Part shown: positions 1 to 5,682 of the stretch, in pieces | Numbering within the stretch: the stretch's first letter is position 1 | Layout of the letters: every line of letters starts with the position of its first letter | Source: Pseudomonadota bacterium | GTDB lineage: Bacteria > Pseudomonadota > Gammaproteobacteria > Steroidobacterales > Steroidobacteraceae | Reading direction: 5' to 3' | Assembly: GCA_021817875.1 (NCBI GenBank) | Contig: JAKAFQ010000151.1 | Location: 1-8,531 of the forward strand | DNA: 8,531 nt | Position numbers and translations under genes: made by a program | The notes under the pieces: model-generated | Databases searched by the model: none | Seen by the model: the letters and a program-made list of their open reading frames with translations, nothing else | Told to the model about the DNA's origin: nothing

Positions 1-4
1 TCAT
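1..4 (-). CDS. dsrH: First codon of probable dsrH (TusB-like sulfur relay subunit), cut by the window edge
   Basis: On the minus strand an ATG lies at 4-2, 13 bases after the dsrF stop codon. It is preceded by a good Shine-Dalgarno-like GGAGAG ending about five bases upstream. Only this codon and one further base lie in the window, so the product cannot be read. The call rests on position: in sulfur oxidizers dsrE and dsrF are nearly always followed by dsrH, the third subunit of the DsrEFH hexamer. That subunit would carry a conserved cysteine which should be visible in the sequence beyond the window. Confidence 0.5.
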
Positions 5-17
5 AGCAGCTCTCCGG

Positions 18-413
18 TCAGAAGCTCAGCACGACATCCTGCTCTTCCATCAGCGCGGCGAGCTCGGCCGAGCCGAGCACCCGCACCGGCACCAGCAGGT
101 CCTCGGGCGTCAGGCCACGCGCTTCGAGCGACTCGCGCTCGACATACAGCTTGTCGATGTCGTAGTCATCCAATGCCCGGTAGGTCGGGGAGAAATTCTT
201 CTGGCCGATCGCCTGGGTCTGCTGGCCTTTCTTGAGCTGGTATACGCCGTCGTCGAGGAACACCAGGCTCACGTCCTGGTCGAACGCCGCGCCGACCAGC
301 ACCACCTCGAGGGCCTCCAGCGCATAGATGCTGCCGTAGGGCGCCTTGCGGTTGACGAACATGAAGCGCTTGACGCGCCTGTCGGCCGCCGACTCCTGGT
401 TCGTGTCGCTCAT
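18..413 (-). CDS. dsrF: DsrF, TusC-like subunit of the DsrEFH sulfur relay complex
   Basis: Encodes 131 residues of the DsrE/DsrF/TusC fold. In sulfur oxidizers DsrE, DsrF and DsrH form a cytoplasmic heterohexamer that relays persulfide sulfur towards DsrC and reverse sulfite reductase. The family is recognised from the strand-helix start at residues 16-41 (RFMFVNRKAPYGS, then a small-residue helix), the LVFLDDGVYQLKKGQ segment at 50-64 and the FSPTYRALDDYDID segment at 74-87. The protein contains no cysteine, which fits the view that DsrF/TusC is structural while DsrE and DsrH carry sulfur. The ATG at 413 is chosen because it immediately precedes the family-like N terminus. The frame stays open further upstream, but that stretch overlaps dsrE and reads as nonsense. 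The upstream ribosome site is weak (GACGGGGC), 13 bases after dsrE, suggesting coupled translation within one operon. Confidence 0.93.
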   Translation of the reverse strand: MSDTNQESAADRRVKRFMFVNRKAPYGSIYALEALEVVLVGAAFDQDVSLVFLDDGVYQLKKGQQTQAIGQKNFSPTYRALDDYDIDKLYVERESLEARGLTPEDLLVPVRVLGSAELAALMEEQDVVLSF

Positions 414-426
414 GCGCGCCCCGTCT

Positions 427-786
427 TCAGTCGCCGAAAACCACCAGCCTGTCGGCCACGATGCCGGCCTCGATGAGCTGGCCGAGCCCGGAAATGTGAA
501 AACCCGGCGCCAGGATCTCCGCCTTGATGCCCCGGCGCAGCCCCGCCGCCACGCACACCACCAGATCGATGCCGTGATCGGCGGCGAGCGCCGACCACTG
601 CCTGGTGATGTTGCGGTCATCCTGCGGCGGCTCGCTCAGCCGGTTCGCGTTGTTGACCCCGTCGTTGTAAAAGAACACGCGATAGATCACATGTCCCCTG
701 GCGAGCGCCGCCAGCGCGAACTGATAGGCCGAGTCAGCCGCCTGATGTTGATAAGGCCCCTCGTTGACCAGTATGCCGAAGTTCAC
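427..786 (-). CDS. dsrE: DsrE, cysteine-bearing subunit of the DsrEFH sulfur relay complex
   Basis: Encodes 119 residues. DsrE is the TusD-like sulfurtransferase subunit that accepts and passes persulfide sulfur within DsrEFH, upstream of DsrC and DsrAB. Visible family marks are NEGPYQHQAADSAYQFA at residues 8-24, FFYNDGVNNANRL at 38-50, PPQDDR at 53-58, the LVVCVAAGLRRG motif with Cys78, and the C-terminal SGLGQLIEAGIVADRLVVFGD region. Cys78 matches by number the sulfur-binding cysteine known from Allochromatium vinosum DsrE. The segment after it (residues 87-95) is about ten residues shorter than in that protein as I recall it. The start is a GTG at 786 whose bases overlap the dsrB stop, with GGGA just upstream; no ATG gives the family N terminus. 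dsrF follows 13 bases later. Confidence 0.95.
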   Translation of the reverse strand: MNFGILVNEGPYQHQAADSAYQFALAALARGHVIYRVFFYNDGVNNANRLSEPPQDDRNITRQWSALAADHGIDLVVCVAAGLRRGIKAEILAPGFHISGLGQLIEAGIVADRLVVFGD

Positions 787-1886
787 CGGCCGATCCCGGT
801 TGCGGCCGAATGACGGATATGGGTCGAGGCGTTGAGGCTGGCGCGGCCGCCGCGCCAGTTGTCGATGTGATAGGAGGTAAACGGCAGCGCCGTCAGCTCG
901 AAGAAACGCGGCCAGCCGATGCGCTCGATCCACTCGCCGATGCGCTCCCAGTCCCGGGCGTCCCGCTGGTAGGTCCGCACGATCTTCTTGACCACGGCCG
1001 CGACCTCCGGCCAGCGCGGCGGGTTGTTCGGCAACCCGGCCACCGCCAGCTTGTGGAACGTCGGGCGGCTGCGCGCATTGGCATGCTTGCCGCCCACCCA
1101 GATCGCGATCCGGGTGTGCTCCGGATCGTTGATCTGCATCGGCGGGCACGGCGGGTAGCAGGCCCCGCAGCAGACGCACTTGTTCTCGTCCACCTCCAGG
1201 GTCGGCTTGCCGTTGACGACCGCCGGCCGGATCGCCGCCACCGGGCAGCGCGCCACCACCGCCGGGCGCTCGCACACATTGGCGACCAGGTCGTGATTGA
1301 TCTTCGGCGGCTTGGTGTGCTGGATGTTGACCGCGATATCGCCCTGGCCGCCGCAGTTGATTTCGCAGCACGAGGTGGTGATGCCGACGCGGTTCGGCAT
1401 GCGCTCGTTGGCGAATTCCTCGTGCAATTCGTCCATCAGCGCCTTGACCACTCCCGATGCGTCGGTACCCGGAATATCGCAGTGCAGCCAGCCCTGCGTG
1501 TGCGATATGGTGCGCACGGAATTTCCGGTGCCGCCTACGGGGAACCCCTCGGCCTGCAGTGCCTCGATCAGCGGCGCCACCTTGGCCGCCTCGCCGACCA
1601 TGAACTCGATGTTGCTGCGGATGGTGAAGCGGACGTAGCCGTCGGCATGCCTGTCGGCTATGTCGCACAGTCGGCGCACGCTGAACACGTCCAGCTGCCG
1701 TTGCGTTCCGGCGCGCACGGTCCAGACTTCATCACCGCTCTCGGCCACGTGATGCAGCACGCCCGGCCGCGGCCGGTCATGCCACTTCCACCTGCCGTAG
1801 TTCTTCTTCAGGAGCGGATGCATGAACTGAAAGGCATCCGGGACGCCGCTCTCGACCGGCATGCGGGGCCTGGCGGGCGTGTTCAT
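783..1886 (-). CDS. dsrB: Reverse-type dissimilatory sulfite reductase, beta subunit
   Basis: Encodes 367 residues, the beta subunit of the cytoplasmic alpha2beta2 siroheme enzyme. In this context it oxidizes sulfane sulfur to sulfite, a six-electron step. The N-terminal sulfite reductase ferredoxin-like half spans roughly residues 50-130. The siroheme/4Fe-4S region holds HCDIPGTD with Cys136 and SCCEINCGG with Cys173, Cys174 and Cys178. An inserted ferredoxin domain follows, with RCPVAAI (Cys214) and CVCCGACYPPC (Cys237, 240, 243 and 247). The last third carries ERIGWPRFFE and HIDNWRGGRASLN, typical of DsrB. The ATG at 1886 overlaps the dsrA stop as ATGA and has GGAGG about eight bases upstream, so the start is firm. 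dsrE overlaps its stop. DsrB and DsrA are paralogues; this one is assigned as beta by its CCxxxC pattern and its position second in the operon. Confidence 0.97.
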   Translation of the reverse strand: MNTPARPRMPVESGVPDAFQFMHPLLKKNYGRWKWHDRPRPGVLHHVAESGDEVWTVRAGTQRQLDVFSVRRLCDIADRHADGYVRFTIRSNIEFMVGEAAKVAPLIEALQAEGFPVGGTGNSVRTISHTQGWLHCDIPGTDASGVVKALMDELHEEFANERMPNRVGITTSCCEINCGGQGDIAVNIQHTKPPKINHDLVANVCERPAVVARCPVAAIRPAVVNGKPTLEVDENKCVCCGACYPPCPPMQINDPEHTRIAIWVGGKHANARSRPTFHKLAVAGLPNNPPRWPEVAAVVKKIVRTYQRDARDWERIGEWIERIGWPRFFELTALPFTSYHIDNWRGGRASLNASTHIRHSAATGIGR

Positions 1887-3160
1887 CGGGTGTCCTCCGT
1901 GCCGTGCGCGCCGGGGCGCGCATGCCATCTGCCGGCCTCCTCGTCCCAACCGTCGGTGCGGACGTAGGGATTGGTGCGCGGGTGAAGCACCATGCACGGA
2001 TCGGGTTCGAGGCCGATCGCCTTGAGGAAGCTGGCGAAGCCGATGCGCTCGATCATCTCGCCGGTGCGCTCGTGCTCCAGGGCGTTCTCCGCGAAGAAAT
2101 CGATGATCTTCTGCGCCAACTCCTGCAGCCGGGCGAAATCCTCGCTGGTTTCCAGCTTCATGAATGGCACGATCACGGTTCCGAACAGGTCGCCGATCTT
2201 GAGCGTGCGCTTGCCGCCGAGAAGGATCGTGACGCCGCGGTCCCTGCCGGGGCTCAGAGCCCTGGTCATGACATTTATGCAATGCATGCAGCGCACGCAG
2301 TTGCGGTTGTCGATGTCGATGGCGCCATCCTCCTCGAGCGACATGCAGCGGGTCGGGCAGCGGCTCACGACATTGTCGATCACCGCCTGGCGGCCGTGCG
2401 CGGCGAAGTAGCTGCGCGCCTCGGCCTGATCGATCTGGATGTCGTCGCGCCAGGTGCCGATCACCGCCATGTCGGAGCGTTGAATGGCGTTCATGCAGTC
2501 GTTCGGGCAGCCGGAGAATTTGAACTTGAACTTGTAAGGCAACGCCGGTCGATGCATGTCGTCCAGGAAGGCGTTGATGATCTGGGTGTGGGCGCGGATC
2601 TCGTCGTAACAGGATTGCTCGCAGCGCGCGTGCCCGACGCAGGACATCGCGGTGCGCACCGCCGGTCCGGCGCCGCCGAGGTCGTATCCCATCTCGTTCA
2701 TCGCGTCGAAACACGGCTGCACGTTGCGGCTGGTGCAGCCCTGCAGCATGATGTCGCCGCTCTGGCCGTGCAGGGCGATCAGACCGGACCCGTACTGCTC
2801 CCACACGTCGCAGATCCTGCGCAGCGCCCCGGTGCTGTAGTGCATGCCGGGCGACGGCATGACACGCAGCGTGTGGAATTCCGCAGCCTCGGGAAATTCC
2901 GGCTTACCGTCTGCGGCACGCAGTTCGCTGAAGCGCGGAATGACACCGCCCCCGTAGCCGATCACCCCCACCGTGCCGCCCTTCCAATAGCCGCGCCTGG
3001 TCTCGTAGGAGCGCTCGAGCTGGCCGAGCAGGTGTTTCATCATGCCGGCGTAGGGTTTGTCCTCGGCGCCGGCCAGGCGCTTCAGGCCTGAGACGAAACT
3101 GGGCCAGGGACCGGATTCGAGACGGTCCAGCAGGGGCGTTTCCGGGGTTTTCGGGCTCAT
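1883..3160 (-). CDS. dsrA: Reverse-type dissimilatory sulfite reductase, alpha subunit
   Basis: Encodes 425 residues, close to the 417 of Allochromatium vinosum DsrA. With DsrB it forms the siroheme enzyme that releases sulfite from persulfide sulfur. Family marks in order are LDRLESGPWPSF (residues 11-22), RGYWKGGTVGVIGYGGGVIPRFSEL (in two halves, 56-80), the siroheme-coupled cluster ligands SCVGHARCEQSC (Cys174 and Cys180, CX5C) and SGCPNDC (Cys218 and Cys222, CX3C). The ferredoxin domain has RCPTRC (Cys268, Cys272) and CVRCMHC (Cys288, 291 and 294). The C-terminal part has LEHERTGEMIERIG. The ATG at 3160 gives the expected N terminus but lacks a clear ribosome site. It is first gene of the dsr operon, and 220 gene-free bases separate it from the divergent Cas6-like gene. 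Oxidative direction is inferred from dsrEF behind it and aprMBA nearby. Confidence 0.97.
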   Translation of the reverse strand: MSPKTPETPLLDRLESGPWPSFVSGLKRLAGAEDKPYAGMMKHLLGQLERSYETRRGYWKGGTVGVIGYGGGVIPRFSELRAADGKPEFPEAAEFHTLRVMPSPGMHYSTGALRRICDVWEQYGSGLIALHGQSGDIMLQGCTSRNVQPCFDAMNEMGYDLGGAGPAVRTAMSCVGHARCEQSCYDEIRAHTQIINAFLDDMHRPALPYKFKFKFSGCPNDCMNAIQRSDMAVIGTWRDDIQIDQAEARSYFAAHGRQAVIDNVVSRCPTRCMSLEEDGAIDIDNRNCVRCMHCINVMTRALSPGRDRGVTILLGGKRTLKIGDLFGTVIVPFMKLETSEDFARLQELAQKIIDFFAENALEHERTGEMIERIGFASFLKAIGLEPDPCMVLHPRTNPYVRTDGWDEEAGRWHARPGAHGTEDTR

Positions 3161-3195
3161 GGGCTTGCGTCGCGTCGTGTCGGATTCGAGTGTGT

Positions 3196-3207
3196 CCCGG
3201 ATCCGGG
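3196..3207. repeat. Perfect 12-base palindrome upstream of dsrA
   Basis: CCCGGATCCGGG reads identically on both strands and begins 36 bases before the dsrA start codon. A perfect dyad of this length in a control region may be an operator for a dimeric regulator. In the dsrA mRNA it could also form a short four-pair stem with a GAUC loop. Chance occurrence is not negligible in such GC-rich sequence, so the functional reading is tentative. Confidence 0.4.
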
Positions 3208-3227
3208 GTTTCGCGCGCCGCGCGTGA

Positions 3228-3245
3228 CGCCGCCAGGCCGCGGCG
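3228..3245. repeat. GC-only stem-loop in the dsrA upstream region
   Basis: The sequence CGCCGC-CAGGCC-GCGGCG is a perfect six-pair inverted repeat with a six-base loop. If transcription of dsrA begins further upstream, this hairpin would sit in the mRNA leader about 70 bases before the start codon. There is no T tract on either side, so it does not look like an intrinsic terminator. It could influence translation or be a target for an RNA-binding protein, but that is speculation. Confidence 0.35.
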
Positions 3246-3380
3246 AAGCCACGGATCTTGCCGGGAAGTGTAGGCGCGACCGAGGGTGGCCGATATTGCG
3301 CCGAGGGGATAGCGTGCCGCCCCGTCGTCTATCTCCAACGGCATATATACGAGACCGGTCCGGTCGCGGAGCTTTGCCGC

Positions 3381-4070
3381 GTGAGATCGCGCTACTGGAG
3401 CGATGACGATGCGGAGGCAGCCGGCGGCGCGTGCGCGGCGGCCGACCTGGTGTTTACGCTGCGCGGCCAGGCGATTCCCTGCGACTACGCCGCGGCGCTT
3501 GCGCAGTCCGTGACCGGACTGCTGCCCTGGCTGTCGTCGGTGCCGCAAGCCGGGTTGCGGCTGGCACTCGGGGCCGAATCGGCCAACGGCTGGCAGCGTG
3601 ACGAGAGCGACGGCGCGCTCATCTACCTTCCCCGGCGGACGCGCCTGGTGTTGCGCTTGCCCGTGCAGCGGCTCGAAGCGGCGCAGGCCCTTGCCGGCCG
3701 GACGCTGGAGGTGGGCGGTTTGCCGCTGCGCGTCGGTGAACCGCGTGTGGTCGCGCTCGCGGCGGCTGACGCGCTCTACGCCCGCCATGTCATCGATGTG
3801 ACCGGTGACGAGCAGATCTTCCTCGAGAGGCTTGCGCAGGCGATCGAGACACTCGGACCCAGACCGCGCCGGATCATGTGCGGACGCAGCCGGCGCATCG
3901 GCACCCCGGACCGAGCGCTCTGCACGCGCAGCGTGATGCTGGCGAGCCTCGCGCCGCGCGACGCTCTGACGTTGCTCGCAACGGGCCTGGGACCCGGTCG
4001 GCTGCTCGGCTGTGGTCTGTTCGTCGCCTACAAACTTCCCGATCCACTCGGGCGCGACGCCCGGCACTAG
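3381..4070 (+). CDS. Orphan Cas6/Cmx6-like (type I-MYXAN) RNA endonuclease-family protein
   Basis: Encodes 229 residues that resemble the Cas6/Cmx6 family, ferredoxin-like RNA endonucleases that process CRISPR transcripts. Recognised segments are RYWSDDDAE (4-12), ADLVFTLRGQAIPCDYAAAL (21-40), LLPWL (47-51), AESANGWQR (65-73), PRRTRLVLRLP (84-94), LAGRTLEVGGLPLRVGE (104-120), IMCGRSRRI (165-173), RSVMLASL (183-190) and the glycine-rich GLGPGRLLGCGLFVAYK (202-218) that marks the family's C-terminal loop. Two places where I recall histidine in relatives (DHA near 35-37, PHK near 216-218) read DYA and AYK here. The GTG at 3381 is preferred: GGAG lies nine bases upstream, and family proteins begin just before the YW motif. 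A longer TTG start at 3258 is possible. No array or other cas gene is present. It diverges from dsrA and converges on cysG, three bases apart. Function here is unknown. Confidence 0.85.
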   Translation: MRSRYWSDDDAEAAGGACAAADLVFTLRGQAIPCDYAAALAQSVTGLLPWLSSVPQAGLRLALGAESANGWQRDESDGALIYLPRRTRLVLRLPVQRLEAAQALAGRTLEVGGLPLRVGEPRVVALAAADALYARHVIDVTGDEQIFLERLAQAIETLGPRPRRIMCGRSRRIGTPDRALCTRSVMLASLAPRDALTLLATGLGPGRLLGCGLFVAYKLPDPLGRDARH

Positions 4071-4073
4071 CGC

Positions 4074-5495
4074 CTATCCGACCGCCCGCAGCGCCCGATC
4101 CACCCGACTGCCCGCCGGCTCGAACCACGCGCAGCGCTCATGCAGCGTGACCACCTCGCCGATGATGAGCAGCGACGGCGGCCGCATCTCGATCTCCGCC
4201 GCCCGGGCCGGCAGGCTCGCCAGATCGCCGATCAGCACCCGCTGGTTCTGCGTGCTGCCGTCCTGGACCAGCGCGGCGGGCGTCGAGACCGGCAGTCCTG
4301 CGCCGATCAGGCGCTGACAGATCCGACCGAGCGCGTGCAGGCCCATGTAGACGACGATGGTCTGACGGGGCTGGGCGAGCGCGCGCCAGTCGAGCTCGGC
4401 GCCGTCCTTGAGATGTCCCGGAATGAACACGCAGCTATGGGCGTGATCCCGATGAGTCAGCGGTATGCCCGCATAGGCGGCGCAGCCCGAGGCCGCCGTG
4501 ACTCCCGGAACGATCTGGAACGGGATGCCCTCGGCGGCGAGCGCGTCGGCCTCTTCGCCGCCGCGGCCGAAGATGAACGGGTCACCGCCTTTCAAACGCA
4601 GCACCCGCTTGCCTGCGCGGGCCAGACGCACCAGCAGCCGGTTGATTTCGTCCTGCGGCAGGCTGTGATCGCCACAGGACTTGCCAACATCGAGACGCTC
4701 GGCGCCGCGGTGCGCGAACTGCAGGATCTCTGGGGCCACCAGCCGGTCGTAGACCACCACATCGGCCTGCTGCATCAGGCGCAGCGCGCGGAAGGTGAGC
4801 AGGTCCGGATCGCCCGGTCCGGCCCCGACCAGGTAGACCTCGCCAACCGACAGCGACGCCGGCGTGTCCTGCTGCAACGCGACTTCGACCGCGAGTCTCG
4901 CCGCCCGCTGCCGGCCACTCAGCAGCCGCTCGGCCACCGGGCCCTGCAGCAGCTGTTCCCAGAACCGGCGCCGCTGCGTCACATGCGGAAAGCGGCGTTT
5001 GACGCGATCCCGGAAGCTCTCCGCGAGCGTGGCCAGCCTGCCATAGGGCGCCGGCAACATCGTCTCCAGTCTGCTGCGCAGGATGCGCGACAGCACCGGC
5101 GAGGCACCGCCCGAACAGACCGCCACGATCAGCGGTGATCGATCGACGATCGACGGCACGATGAAGCTGCACAACCCGGGCGCATCGACCACGTTGACCG
5201 GAATCGCACGCTGCCGGCACAGCCGGGAGACCTCGCGGTTGACCGAGTCATCGCCGGTGGCAGCGATCACCAGCGTGCGGCCGCGCAGGTCGCCGACCCG
5301 GAACGCGCGTGCGCGATGCTCGAGTTTTCCGGCATTGCGATGCTGCGCGAGCGTGGCGCCCAGCTCGGGCGCCACCACCGTGACGCAGGCGTGCGCCTGC
5401 AGCAGCAGCTCGACCTTGCGCGCCGCCACCGCGCCGCCGCCGACCACGAGGCACGATCGGCACCGGACATCGAGAAAGATCGGCAGGAAATCCAT
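4074..5495 (-). CDS. cysG: Trifunctional siroheme synthase (CysG)
   Basis: Encodes 473 residues, slightly longer than E. coli CysG. It converts uroporphyrinogen III to precorrin-2 by two SAM-dependent methylations, oxidizes it to sirohydrochlorin with NAD, and inserts iron to give siroheme. The N-terminal CysGB part has the Rossmann motif VVGGGAVAARK (17-27), NVVD with Asp104, and the serine site VCSGGASPVL including Ser128, both matching E. coli numbering. The C-terminal methyltransferase has VGAGPGDPDLLT (223-234), VVVYDRLV (246-253), RLKGGDPFIFGRGGEE (300-315), PGVTAASGCAAYAGIPLTHR (330-349) and MGLHALG (384-390). The ATG at 5495 gives the typical MDFLPIFLD start; the ribosome site (GGATGG) is modest. 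Siroheme is the DsrAB cofactor, so placement beside dsr is functionally sensible. It is co-directional with dsr, but the Cas6-like gene lies between, so it is probably transcribed separately. Confidence 0.96.
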   Translation of the reverse strand: MDFLPIFLDVRCRSCLVVGGGAVAARKVELLLQAHACVTVVAPELGATLAQHRNAGKLEHRARAFRVGDLRGRTLVIAATGDDSVNREVSRLCRQRAIPVNVVDAPGLCSFIVPSIVDRSPLIVAVCSGGASPVLSRILRSRLETMLPAPYGRLATLAESFRDRVKRRFPHVTQRRRFWEQLLQGPVAERLLSGRQRAARLAVEVALQQDTPASLSVGEVYLVGAGPGDPDLLTFRALRLMQQADVVVYDRLVAPEILQFAHRGAERLDVGKSCGDHSLPQDEINRLLVRLARAGKRVLRLKGGDPFIFGRGGEEADALAAEGIPFQIVPGVTAASGCAAYAGIPLTHRDHAHSCVFIPGHLKDGAELDWRALAQPRQTIVVYMGLHALGRICQRLIGAGLPVSTPAALVQDGSTQNQRVLIGDLASLPARAAEIEMRPPSLLIIGEVVTLHERCAWFEPAGSRVDRALRAVG

Positions 5496-5682
5496 GCGCC
5501 ATCCGAACCGCGGCAACTGCTCTGCGGCCATTACAGGCGCCCGGGGGCCATCCGGGGAATATCCCCAAAGGAACATTCCGCGCGCCGCGCGGAGATACTC
5601 CCCATCCCCGAGCGCCGCGGGTACGCCGCGGCTCAGCCGGCGCGCCACCGCGCAACGCGCGAGCCGTCTGTTCCCCGGTTGC
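5496..5682. promoter_or_regulatory. Gap upstream of cysG with two small ATA-centred dyads
   Basis: These 187 bases separate the lysR stop from the cysG start, both on the minus strand. Two short inverted repeats with the same ATA loop stand out: GGGGA-ATA-TCCCC at 5554-5566 and GGAG-ATA-CTCC at 5591-5601, with centres 36 bases apart. A GGAAT/ATTCC pair (5556-5560 and 5575-5579) overlaps the first. They may be operator sites for cysG. A clear sigma-70 promoter was not found. The cysG frame stays open upstream to 5648, but that extension does not resemble the family. Confidence 0.3.
5614..5632 (-). terminator. GC-rich stem-loop after lysR, possible weak terminator
   Basis: A seven-pair stem, GCCGCGG paired with CCGCGGC around a five-base loop, lies about 50 bases after the lysR stop on the minus strand. 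There is no T tract behind it, so it is not a standard intrinsic terminator. It could be a weak or Rho-assisted stop or simply a chance hairpin in GC-rich DNA. Confidence 0.25.

Larger units (their letters stand above)
3161..3380. promoter_or_regulatory. Divergent control region between dsrA and the Cas6-like gene
   Basis: This 220-base gap must hold the dsrA promoter (minus strand) and probably that of the Cas6-like gene (plus strand). Most of it is very GC-rich and contains a perfect palindrome (3196-3207) and a GC-only stem-loop (3228-3245). The only AT-rich patch is CATATATA at 3342-3349. It could serve as a -10 element for the rightward gene, placing a transcript start about 25 bases before its GTG, but no good -35 stands at the right distance. 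On the minus strand TACACT (3272-3267) is a weak -10 candidate for dsrA, also without a convincing -35. No long coding frame here resembles a protein I know. The dsr promoter may depend on an activator rather than consensus boxes. Confidence 0.45.

Noticed and set aside
783..2804. Very long open frame on the minus strand running across dsrB and dsrA in another frame (similarly 427-1668)
   Set aside because: Only the 783-1886 part reads as DsrB. The rest is arginine/histidine-rich noise overlapping dsrA, a result of high GC lowering stop frequency.
810..3091. Long plus-strand open frames opposite dsrB and dsrA (810-1967 and 1904-3091)
   Set aside because: They are antisense to clear genes, lack family motifs and have the biased composition expected of GC-rich shadow frames.
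1..3160. Reductive (sulfate-reducer) dissimilatory sulfite reductase
   Set aside because: dsrEF directly follow dsrAB and an AprM-type anchor is nearby, both typical of sulfur oxidizers. No dsrD or qmo genes are seen.
3258..3380. Upstream TTG start for the Cas6-like protein, adding 41 residues
   Set aside because: The extra residues do not resemble the family N terminus and no ribosome site precedes the TTG, whereas the GTG at 3381 has GGAG nine bases upstream. It is kept as a minor alternative only.
3161..3380. A small gene between dsrA and the Cas6-like gene
   Set aside because: Short frames here (for example 3224-3406) overlap the Cas6-like start or lack ribosome sites and recognisable sequence.
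2904..4067. Minus-strand open frame antisense to the Cas6-like gene and extending into dsrA
   Set aside because: Its composition is arginine, alanine and glutamine-rich with no recognisable domain, while the plus strand has a coherent family match.
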